Assembly: GCA_036852015.1 (NCBI GenBank)
Contig: JAANDG010000551.1
Coordinates: forward strand, 34,799-98,798
DNA from: Pelodera strongyloides
Lineage: Eukaryota; Nematoda; Chromadorea; Rhabditida; Rhabditidae
Direction of reading: 5' to 3'
DNA length: 64,000 bases
A program made the position numbers and the translations under genes. Positions 1 to 10,746 of this stretch are shown here, piece by piece. Numbering within the stretch: the stretch's first letter is position 1; each line of letters opens with the position of its first letter. The notes beneath the pieces are model-generated. The model saw only the letters and a program-made list of their open reading frames with translations, had not been told where the DNA came from and did no database searches.

Positions 1-75
1 CAGGTATTATTTATCGGATTTCTGGTTTCTTCTTTATTGTAATTCATAGTATTTTTTAAATCGTGTGTGTCTTAG

Positions 76-3000
76 ATTCGAGGGTGTCTCTCCCCGCCCG
101 TACGGTTCCATCATGTTCTGCACTGTTGGAGTGCTTCTGAGAAAAATGGAAAGTGGTTTGCGAGGAATCAGTCATGTTATCATCGATGAAATCCACGAAA
201 GGGATATTAACGTGGGATTTTTCTGATAGATTTTTTTGTTAGAATTTGAGCTTGAGCCACGCTAGTTCCCTTTTGCTTTCGTTATGATATATTGTGGCAG
301 TTTGTGTATATGTGACTAGTTTGCTGTATGAATATAAATAATATAATTTACCCATGTTCAAAAGTAAGAACATTAGACATTGCGCAATTAATCTTCACGA
401 CAGTACCAAATTAATCTTCACGACAGTACCAAATACAAAAAAATGTGGCTAGTTTATATATAATGCGACGTTTTCCTTTCAGACCGATTTTGTGTTGGTG
501 GTCCTCCGTGAAATGATTCGAGAGTACCGTGACCTACGGATTGTGCTCATGTCTGCGACAATTGACACTAAAATGTTCCAACAATTCTTTGACAATTGCC
601 CGATAATTGAGATGCACGGAAGGACGTTCCCAGTCAGACGTAAGGAGTTTTACATCTCACCTGCATAAAAATGCCCACTTCCTAATTGGCTCTGTCTGAT
701 ATTCTAAATTGACTCATTTATGTCTCGTAAACTAATTTTCCTTAAATGTGTAATGAACTTGTTTTATATGCATCGTCCAAGTGTTCATTTTCAGAATTCT
801 TCATGGAAGACATCCTCAGTGATCTGCAATTCATGCCACCCATGCCCGAGAAGAGAAGGGAATCAGAAGAATTTCTTGATGAAGTTCGTTTTGTTGATTT
901 TAATTAATACCTGACCTCAATGTAGGTAAGGTATTGCCCTCAGCTTATACCTTGTATGAGGGGATATATTAAAATGCATTGTATGAAACATTCAGTTTTT
1001 GTCGTGATGTTATAACATAAAGGAAGGGAACATTGTTACAAAGCGGCCTTTTGGTCCTGCCCGTCCTGCGCGATCTACAACCGCCTGCACTGAATAACAT
1101 GACGGTGATGGGGAATATGCATATGCAATAGTTGAGAGATGTGAAGTGTGTTTTCAGCGTCTTCTTCACTTCTTCTCATATAGCTAACTAATTCTAGACC
1201 AAGAATCTGAATTTGGCCGTGCCACCCGAAACGTCACCCCAGGTGAAAATGGCTCTGAACAGACTGAACGAGAAGGAAATTCCGTTTTCGGTGATTGAGG
1301 TACTGATAATGATTTATTTGATTTATTCGGGCAAAAAAAGCGGTCAGGTGTTACTTATGCCCGTAAATCCTGATTGCTCTGTTCTACTGAACACTGTTTC
1401 CCAACATTTCTGAAATTGGCTTTTCATTTAGCTCTTAAAGGGAGAGGCCCATGAGAAAAAAGTTGTCCTTAATGTACAGGATACACAGGATGTCCGGAAT
1501 TTTAGAAATACTTTTGTGAAAACAGCATTTATTTACACCCAGAACTCAGAGATGTCCGGAATTTTAGGATGTCCGGAATTTTAGAAATACTTTTGTGAAA
1601 ACAGCATTTATTTACACCCAGAACTCAGAGAGTTATTCCCCCCCCCCCGGCAAACTGTTACCGTAGTAACAGTTTGCCTGTAGTAACAGTTTGCCTGTTA
1701 CCGTAGTTACCAGGTACCGTAGTCAGAACGTTTTTACGGTTTATATCCGTTCATTTTCATCCTTTATCTTCAAAGTAATGTCAAAACGAATGAGAATCAT
1801 GCATCTGATATTAACAGGGCGTTTCCCATACGGTAATGCCCAAAAGCGCAAAAATTGATTCTGACTACGGTACCTGGCCGAACAGTTTGCCGGAGAATAA
1901 CTTTGCGAGTTCTAGGTGTAAATAAATGCGGTTTTACAGAAGTATTTCTTAAATTCCGGACATCCTGTGTAAGTAAATTAAGGACAACTTTTTTCTCATG
2001 GGCCTGGGGCCTCTCCCTTTAAGAGCGCTAAGTGAAAAATTGGCCAATGTGACATAGAACCGCTGGTAACTGCTCTCCTGTGTTATTGGTGGTTCGGTAT
2101 TTACTAGCATGCAAGTTTCATTCTACTAGCTCATCTCATGTCATGGGACCGTTATTGAAATGGTTATTTGCGGTTCACTTATTCTAATCGTCTGTTAAAG
2201 ATTTCGATTATGCACATTATTTCTTGTGCATTTTTGAAGTCTGTTCATTGGTTCATTTCTCTTCTCAGTTTTTCTTAGAACCGCAAATAACCATTTTCAG
2301 GTCGTTTAACTGTGCAAAGCTCACACGTTGGTGCTGTTGTAACCTAGTTTTCAGCAGATCTTCAAAACACAGTAAGTTGCCAATGTATATTTATTTGTAT
2401 GTGTCTGTGTCGAATCTTAGGGTTCGTACCAAGACCTAGTGTCGTTTTTGGACATTTTTGGTTTTTGCACGTGTAGGATTATAAATAGTTGACGAAAAAA
2501 TAGCTCTGGCTTGTAGCTTGTTGCGTTAAAAAGAAGGATTGAAGAATATTTGTAAGTTATAAAGTTATATAACCTTAGGTTGGCGTGGATAAAGCTTCAT
2601 CATTTTCATTTAGGCTATATTGCTCGACATTGACAAGCAGGGACAAGATGGATCGATTCTGCTGTTTATGCCTGGTTGGAATGAGATTCAGGCTGTGCTC
2701 AACCATTTGAAGACCAATCCGATCTTTGGTGAGTATTCTTCATTGTGGGCGAGCAGTTTGTAAGATCATGTTCTCGTGTTCGTGTAAAGTTAGGGTTAGG
2801 GCAGGGGCCTTAGCGCAAAAGAGCACGAGCACGAAAGTGTCCGTCATACACTCATGATACCGTGTGTAAGTGCACTTTGCTGAATATATGAATTAGCAGT
2901 AGTGTCCAGAACCAATTCAGGATGGGGAGCTGGAGGTAATCAGATATCCCCTAATTGTTATACGAATTACAATTGTCAAATTGAACTGTTTTCAGGCAAC

Positions 3001-6000
3001 CCTCAGCGTTACGTTCTTCTTCCACTGCATTCGCAGCTGACCGGTGCTGAACAGAGGAAGGTGTTTGATCATTATGGAAGTGCTAGGAAGGTGGGTTCAG
3101 TATCAGATCAGATTTTATTATCCGTTCTGATGGCTTATGATGAAATGTGCTTTTTATTTAATATATTCGATGTATGGTGGTTAAAAATGTTTCCATTTCC
3201 ATCATGTAGAGGTTTTGAAAAAAAAAACCTTTCCTTGAACTACTTGAACAAATTAAACTTGAATTGTTTTGACTGTTTTCCAGATAATTGCCTCGACAAA
3301 CATTGCTGAAACCTCAGTGACCATTGACGACGTTGTCTACGTGATCGATTCTTGCAGGTTGGTGATATGCTTTATTTTTTTTTGTTAAAATATTTTTATA
3401 CTTCATTTTCTTGGTCCTACTTTTGTTCTTACGTATCGGCACACATCTTTCGTATCCGCATGTCATGTTTACTTTGGATTGATGTTGATCAGTAAGCGAT
3501 ATCTTCTTACTCCTGCCGTTTTTATCCCTCCTAGATCAGGAAGTGATAGTAAATTTTTGAATTACAGGGCTAAAGAGAAGATGTACACCTCTCACAACAA
3601 TATGGTACACTTTGCAACGGTCTGGGCATCCAGGACAAATTTGGCTCAGCGGTTTGTTTTTAGTCTTTATTTTAATAATAATGTAATATTTATTCACATA
3701 AACTGAGCTGTGAAACTACTATACTAGCACTATTCTTCTTCTTTTTTGTACCATCATGATCATTCAGATAAGATCAATGACTGTATTTTTCGTACTATGT
3801 GACACCGTTAAAGCGAATTACCGGCCGGTTTTTGAAACGCATCGAGTACACCAGCATTCTTATGCAGCATATGCATATGAACATAAATTAGAATAAAAAA
3901 GCGAGCTAAATTAGCGTAAGTATGTAAGAATTCAATTGTCCGCGATGCGTTTCAAAAACCGGCCGACATTTCGCTTTAAGATGAATTGAACGTGACTTTG
4001 GAGATTGTAGTGTAATAAAAATACATTGTTGGTTTCAGAAAGGGCAGAGCCGGCCGAGTTCGTGAGGGATTTGCATTTGTCCTCTGCACAAAGGCAAGAT
4101 ATAATGCGTAAGTGTATAACCATATTACTTTTCCCTTTGACGATTGCATGCTACAGTTTACGTGAATTTAGATGTACGTGGACGTGACGTGGATAAAGCC
4201 TGTAATGTGCATATTAGTAGCTTTATTGCGAGTTGCTCTTTGCCAGCTCAACTATTTTTTTTCATAAATTCTTCGTTTAGCCTTGAAGAACATCGTACAG
4301 CTGAAATGTTGCGTACTCCACTGCACGAAATTGCCCTTACTATAAAGGTTGGTATATATTCTTATCTATCTAAGCATTATTAATTGAGTGGCAAACTGGT
4401 CGCGAGACGCGCCAAGACAGCCCCAAGAGTCCTATCATATCGTTAGAAGTCCAAACCCAAAGGCCTTATGTTGTTTACATTTACATATGTTGTATTTTAG
4501 CTGCTTCGTCTGGGCTCTATCGGAGAATTCCTGTCGAAGGCAATAGAGCCTCCGCCAGTTGATGCCGTTATCGAAAGCGAGGTGCTTCTGAAGGGTTAGT
4601 AGATTATTTATGGTACCTTTTGCACTAGTTTTATTATTATTGTGAGATGAGGCTGGAGTGCTGGAGCGAATAATAGTGTATCCAAGGTCTTGGATGTTGC
4701 TATTTGATGCTCCTGACTTAGCCGATACACAAAGTATTTTTGTTGAAGGTCCGCCGGATTCAACTGTCCTCTCTTGTTTCTCTCTAAGATTCTTTTTTTT
4801 TCTTCCTTTCACTTTATATTTATGATCTCTCCATAGCTGTCAGCTGTCATGGCATTGTTATTCATATTTACCGAATTATTCAGAAATGGGAGCCTTGGAT
4901 AAGAACCACGAACTGACTGATCTGGGACGTATCATTGCCCGCATGCCAATCGATCCAATTATCGGGAAGACAATTGTGATGGCGACTGCTTTGGGGTCAG
5001 TGGTTAACTCCAGCTCCAGCTCTAATTCGCTTCTTTTATTTGTTACGTTATACTTCCGGCCGAACCTGCACTCCTTCAGTGTCGCATTTCTTGATCATGC
5101 TGCAGCTGCATATGTATATGTTCTGTGGGACAGTGGAACATTATATTATGTGATTATGTATGTGTTTGTGTTTATTTAGAGTTCGCTTCTTGCTATAGAT
5201 TTCTTATCACAAATCACAGATTCCATACACGTTTCATTTTAGTATTGGAGCTCTCATGTGTGATGTGGCTGCTGCCTCCTCATTTTCGTGTCCGTTTATT
5301 CCGGCGGAAAAGTTCCACACTCGGCTGAGTGGTGGACAGAGGTATTTGTGGATTTCTGGAATTGTATTCGTGTTCTTGGTACCGTAGCGTGTTCAGAATC
5401 TTCCCTTGCTAGAACTGTTTCGTTGGCTTGAAGTCGTTTTCAACTCGTGAAGTAAGACATAATAATAATAATAATTTATTGACACATTATATAAAATATA
5501 TAAGTGTGCATCATATAAAATGATGACATGGGACTAACAACGTACCAACAATACTTATTCGAGTTCTTTCGCCCCTGATTTCATTTTTATGTCTTGCTTA
5601 GTAGTATTGTGTAATGATTATTCAGAGCTTTCGCCGGTCGTCGTTGGTCGGATCACGTAGCAGCTGTGGCCGTCAACCAACGTTATCGAGAGGCAATAGA
5701 AATGAGTGTTGGTGGAGAGAACGTTTTCTGCCAGCGTTATTCGCTTAGTCAGACTATTCTCAAGATGACCACGTGAGTTTTATCCATTTTTCATTTGTTT
5801 ACGTCTTTTTTTGCGAGCTTTGGATTATTAACATTAACATCTGAAGTACGATAATAAGGCTGGCAGGTGGCAGCTTGGACTGGTTTGATGCTAATTCATA
5901 GCCTAAGCCCGCTGACGAGCTCACCGGCGAACCACCACCGGAATTAGAATATTGCATAAATTTAGAGGGCTCATGTCTGAAACACCTCCGGAATTAGCAT

Positions 6001-9000
6001 AGAAGGTATGGGAAGCCCGGAGGTGGTGCCAAGAATTTATTAGAAACGTATCACAAACAGAAAAAATTTCGCGACCCACCTCCGGACTCACCGGCGAGGT
6101 TTATGCCCTGTGCTAATTGGAAGTGGCACCTGTGTTGTTCACATTTTGAAGGCTAGAAGCTAGAACTATTATAAGAAAATGTTCAGTGGTGCCAAGAGTC
6201 AACTCGTCGATGTGTTGGTCTCTCAGTGCTGTTTCCCAGAGGATATCATGTACGATAAGCCTGTGGATGTGCATGGACAAGATCCCGTAAGTGGAGAATT
6301 GTAACTAATACTCTGCCGATAGTATACAAGTATACAGTAGTAGTAGTAGTACGCCGAGACAGTAACGGTGTTTTACAGTAATACAGTACACGGCTGCAGT
6401 AAGCAGTAGTGTACATATACAGTAGCATAGTTGTATTCTAAAAAAACTGGATAGTATTTCGAGAAGCAACATTTGTTTACGTCCTGTACTTTATTGTTTT
6501 CAGCGATTATTTGCGTATTTGCAACGCGGGACATATTTTTTGTTTTTCCAAGACGACGACTCTTTTTTTTCAGGAATTGGACTTGCTGACTTCCCTATTA
6601 GTGATGGGCCTGTATCCCAATATTTGCTTCTATTCAGGAAAACGGAAGGTTGGTTAGATACAATTAGCATAGTCTAATTTTCTCTTCAAAGTGTAGTCAC
6701 AGTCACACTCTTACTGTATCCACGAGTTGTTGTTATCGTAACTGACCTAAGTTTATATTATGTGTGGCTGTATTTGAACGCGGGTCTTCTGACTTCTGAC
6801 CGTGGCACCCGAGCCCGCCCGGGGACGTTATCATTATCCGTTTGTATGGTTTTAAGTCCTCTGTATGATTGTAGATCGTTGCTCCTTCTAGGTGTATACA
6901 CTGGAGCAGGCGTCAGCCCTTCTCTCCAAGCAATCCGTGATGGTCCCATTCAAAGGAGATGAGTACGAGTTTCCATCGCCTTTGCTTGTCTTTACGGAAA
7001 AGGTGCAGTTTTTTTTAAACTTTAAATTGTGGTTGATTAATGTTAAATGTGAACTGTCAGCATTGAGGAAAAACGTGAACTGACCTCTAGTTTTGGACGT
7101 TGGACCCTACGAACTTCAAGTGTAAAATGTTGAATGTTCATTGTTATTGACATTTGTGCTTTTCCAGGTGCGAACTCGTGTAATTGCTTGCAAGGAACTA
7201 ACCGTCGTCTCCCCAGTACAAGTGCTCATTTTTGGTAGCAGAAAGGTGGAATGCGTGGGAAAGGATCTAGTCAAATTGGACGATATGTAAGTTTTTGTAT
7301 TTTTACTTTACTTGGATCTTTTGATATTTTGAGCCATCTAAGGTGTCTGTTTAAAGCGGTGTAGCACGGCACGTAGCTTTGAAATTGCAGTGTTATGTAA
7401 ACTTACATATTGTACAAAGGGGTGACTTTGTCAAAAACGGTTTAAACCCACGTGTGTACCGCTTTAATGTTTGTGCGACGTTTTAGGATCACGGTGCGTA
7501 TGCCAGTTGCTGACGCTGCTGCATTGGTCGCCCTTCGTCCATGTATTGACGTGCGTTTTTTTTAGTTTCCAAACCTTTTATGTTTTATACAGGGCAAAAC
7601 ACGAAGATGGTCCCAATTACTATGGGGAACGTTTTGTAAATCAACCAACGATACTTTTCATTCAAATATAAAATCTAGCATAGCCTCTGGAGTTAATCCG
7701 TACTTTTAAAGCGAAATGCTAGCCCCTTTGGAAAATTTGCATATGATAAGCAAATCCTATGTATCCTATGCTAATTTTGTACGATCGTCGACGGCAATCG
7801 TACAAAATTAGCATAGATTGCATAGGATTTGCTTATCATATGCAAATTTTCCAAAGAATCGGCGTATCGGCGAAAGATGTGTGCCGATACGTTTCGCTTT
7901 AATGCCGATCACAAATTCTAGGTATTTCTTTCGTAACGGCTGGTTTCTTTGGTGATTTCCGTACTGTATACCCTTGCGGTAATTCATAAGGTACGGTACA
8001 CTACTATATTTAACTTTTGTATTCTTCAGGCTCTTCTAGTTCACGCTTGCACCAATCCGGATTCCATGAATGTTTTGTCAGAAGAGGATAGGAACTTGTC
8101 AGAGATACTAAGAGAGTTGAGCTCAGAGAAGTAAGTTCGAGACGTTACGTGTACTGACCTGAGGCCGTATTCACCACTCCCATTCCCTCGGGGAAATATT
8201 CCCTGGCCCTGGGGACAGAAAATAGCACTCTAAAGTGAGACACGCAGGGAAAAAGACGGGGGATTCCCCATGGGGAATTTGGTGTTGAATACGGCCTATG
8301 GTTACTTGCTATGTTCTGAAAAAAATACTTATCCGAATACGAACAGTTGTTAGTTCAGGTTCATGGCAACTCCCTCACCCCTCAAAGATGCTATCCTGAG
8401 TGATGTCGCGCAATCCGTACTCAACAATCGAGGACGTGGTGCGCGTAAGTTCTTTTTGAAATCAATTGTTCATTTCGCAGATGCACATTTAAGAGACACC
8501 AAACACCCAATGTAATACGTGTAGTAGTGCCATGTATAAGAAACAAAATGGAGTTATCGTTAGTTTGTTGTTCGTGTGCGCTTTGGATACTTTATTTAGA
8601 TATTTTGTTTACCTTGTTCATTTAGCGGATATTTCAGATTTATTATTAATAATATATTCCAGCTCGAGGATATGGACGTGGCCGCGGTCGCGGTGCTCCT
8701 TCGTACAATGATGGATTTAATGGTGGCTTTGCACAGGGCGGTGGTAATCGAGGGCGTGGTTTTGGAGGACCGAGAGGTAATTGCCTAACCTACCACGGTA
8801 CTTCTTTACGTGTATTTACACAAATATACTCAGCTTGCGACATTAAATGCGTTTGTTTATGCTTACAATAACTGCATTTCCGTGTTATGTGCAATCTGTG
8901 GTCTTAGGTCGGACACATAATGTTTGTACATTATAAATAGTAATTTAGTTATACAGAGTGCGTTTCAAAAGCAGGGTCCTACCGCTCCAATCAATTCTAT

Positions 9001-10207
9001 ATAAGATTAAATCCAGGTGGAGCGAGGGGAACCGGTGCAACCCCTTTTGCCCCTTATGTGCCCAGTTTTGCTGCTGGGGCTTCTCCCGGAATTGGGCAAA
9101 ATTCAGTGGACGCGGATAAAAGTGATTCTGGAGCCCCGGTTCCGCTTATGCCACCCAGTGGAGATGGACCACCACCTGGTTATGTTGGCCCTGAAGCAGC
9201 TGCTTGGGCCAGTGAGGCGGCAGGCTATGGAGGTGTGTGTCTTTTGGTGCTTTATTTGTTCTTATTAGATTGTGGTGTGTGGTTATGGGTTATAGATGGA
9301 GTAGAGCTTTTTGTTTCGTGTTTGTTTGTGTGTGTGTGTGTGTCATGCTAGAATTTCGACTCGCCACTGTTATTATTGTTCGAACTTAGTATTCTTCAGG
9401 CGGTCCTGGTTACACTGGCGGTCAAGGAGGTTATGATGAACATGGTGGATGTGGAGGTGACTCTGGATACAATGGTGGGTGGTGTTTTAGCCTTCAACTT
9501 TCTATTGGCTTGAATGCATTGCATGTCCTTGATTTTTGTTTCCATAATATTGGCTTGGGTTCGATGTCCATGTGGCTTATTCGAATTTGATCCAAGAGGT
9601 CCAGCTTATTTTTGGGGGTTTCTTTATTTATAGTAATTAATTGATACGTGGTGGAGGAGAATATAATCCAAAAATGCCGATTCTCTAATTCGATATTAAT
9701 TAGTATTTTCAGGGGGCGCTGCTTACGGCTACGGTGGAGGTCAAGGAAGTTATGGTGAGCATAACAGCGGTCCCGATTACGGACGGGATTCTGGATACAG
9801 TGGTGGTTGGTGATTTAGCTTCTAATATTTATGGTCAAGCTTTTTTATTTTCTGTGAGCGCAGCTGCGCATACACACAACCTGTATTACTTCCATTGTAT
9901 AAGGTTGGATGTTGCTTATTTAGCGAATTGTACATTGTTTTGTGAGAGCTTTTGGATAATATCATTTCTAGGTTTTATATGGAAATTGTTTTCCATATTC
10001 CATTATGCACCGGAAATGTCCAGAAGATCATCACAAATCGCGTGCCATATAGAAATATACTTGTTTCTTTCAGGTTACCAAATGGGCGGTGGTAGGCCTC
10101 GAGGACGCCCCGGAGGCTTCAGGCCGTACCCTCCGAGAGGGGGACAGGGTTACCGAAGGGGTAATGGTTTTGGCCGCGGTAGGACCCGTAGGAGTGGTGT
10201 ATGGTAG
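76..10207 (+). CDS. rha-1: ATP-dependent RNA helicase A (DHX9/RHA family), 5' end outside the window
   Basis: DEAH-box helicase that unwinds RNA and RNA/DNA hybrids, mainly nuclear in the known family. The window holds 26 exons giving about 907 residues and a stop: 76-211, 483-639, 795-883, 1198-1299, 2614-2728, 2996-3090, 3284-3357, 3568-3651, 4039-4107, 4281-4348, 4501-4594, 4884-4995, 5243-5341, 5626-5772, 6187-6286, 6574-6648, 6892-7002, 7168-7286, 7487-7550, 8030-8130, 8359-8444, 8663-8775, 9017-9232, 9400-9474, 9713-9802, 10074-10207. Visible motifs are DEIHERD (motif II), MSATIDT (III), [13 protein letters not shown] (V) and [10 protein letters not shown] (VI), then the helicase-associated and OB-fold regions ([21 protein letters not shown]). 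The Gly/Arg-rich RGG tail starts near 8663, as in animal RHA. Motif I and the N-terminal dsRNA-binding domains would lie upstream of base 1. Exons 24 and 25 look like a tandem duplication. Family assignment is secure; single exon edges may be off by a few bases. Confidence 0.95.
1432..2025. mobile_element. 594-bp terminal-inverted-repeat element (family C) in a helicase intron
   Basis: The left end CTCTTAAAGGGAGAGGCC is repeated in inverse at 2008-2025. The inverted similarity continues for about 120 bp on each side with few differences (ATGAGAAAAAAGTTGTCC, GATGTCCGGAATTT). The left arm carries a tandem duplication of about 76 bp (about 1490-1550 and 1567-1630). No coding capacity is seen, so this is a MITE-like non-autonomous element. 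Superfamily not assigned. Confidence 0.85.
3808..3979. mobile_element. MITE family A, copy 1
   Basis: A 172-bp element in a helicase intron with inverted ends TTAAAGCGAA..CCGGCCGG and GGCCGACATTTCGCTTTAA. Arms include GGTTTTTGAAACGCATCG and its reverse complement. The terminal TTAA could be the target-site duplication or part of the ends. Confidence 0.9.
5890..6120. repeat. Possible short interspersed repeat in a helicase intron
   Basis: Contains two direct copies of CTCACCGGCGA (5919 and 6088 area) and several copies of an ACCTCCGGAATTAG-like motif in both orientations. It looks like a decayed mobile element, but no clear ends or target duplication could be defined. Confidence 0.35.
7351..7467. 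mobile_element. Short inverted-repeat element with TTAAAGCGG ends
   Basis: About 117 bp in a helicase intron, starting TTAAAGCGGT and ending ACCGCTTTAA, with little other inverted similarity. It shares its terminal decamer with families A and B, so it is probably a diverged relative. Confidence 0.6.
7705..7903. mobile_element. MITE family B, long-hairpin copy
   Basis: Bounded by TTTTAAAGCGAAA and TTTCGCTTTAA. Two inverted arms of about 60 bp (for example TTTGCATATGATAAGCAAAT and its complement) differ at only a few positions around a centre near 7789. The RNA or single strand would fold into a long hairpin. Confidence 0.88.
8161..8297. mobile_element. Inverted-repeat element with GAGGCCGTATTCACC ends
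   Basis: About 137 bp in a helicase intron. The left end GAGGCCGTATTCACCAC is mirrored by GTGTTGAATACGGCC at the right. The ends match those of the two larger elements in iRhom introns (39055-39202 and 45049-45203), but the interior differs. Confidence 0.8.
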
Positions 10208-10542
10208 AGGTGCAAGATTACGATAGCCGTTGGTTAGCCTCGTTATTTATGTTTTATCATATCGCACGGTATAGTATAACTGTTCTGCGATGTTTCGTCC
10301 AGAAAGGCAGGTTTTGTGAAAATCTTCTTTTGAGAGCGGTGGTAGTATTAGAGTGTTTCTTTTTATAGCGGTTATGTTTTAGTGTTTATAAATGATCGCA
10401 TGTTATATGCACGTCTTTTCTAAACGTTTTATTTATTGCTTTTTGATCTCGTTAGATTGTTATCCGTAACTTATTTCTCTAAAACTTGGTGAGTGGTTTT
10501 TCGTTTTCGTTTTTCCTGTTTTGTTTGAACCTACTTGTTGAT

Positions 10543-10548
10543 AATAAA
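10543..10548 (+). terminator. Poly(A) signal AATAAA of the helicase gene
   Basis: An AATAAA hexamer lies 336 bp after the helicase stop codon and about 200 bp before the acceptor-like site of the next gene. This is the order expected inside a nematode operon: 3' end formation, then trans-splicing. Confidence 0.55.
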
Positions 10549-10734
10549 CAGTCATGCTTTTACAATTGTGTTATTCTTTCGTATCAACAGTTTTGACTGT
10601 AAATAATACCTATTACATGAATTATTTTGAACTTTGATATGTATGTATGTATGTCTTTTATTTAAACGATTTATGATTTACTTATGGTTGTTTAGGCCGT
10701 GATTTTCGTTTTCTTTTTTGTTCGACTTTACAAG

Positions 10735-10746
10735 TTTTCTTCCAGA
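10735..10746 (+). promoter_or_regulatory. Probable spliced-leader trans-splice acceptor for MCMBP
   Basis: A pyrimidine-rich stretch ends in TTCTTCCAG at 10745, one base before the ATG at 10747. No upstream exon in the same orientation is needed to open the reading frame. In nematodes this layout usually marks spliced-leader addition. Only the acceptor-like sequence is seen; trans-splicing is inferred. Confidence 0.5.

Noticed and set aside
5461..5476. Short AAT run, and the similar AGT run near 6336
   Set aside because: Simple microsatellites in introns with no further structure.
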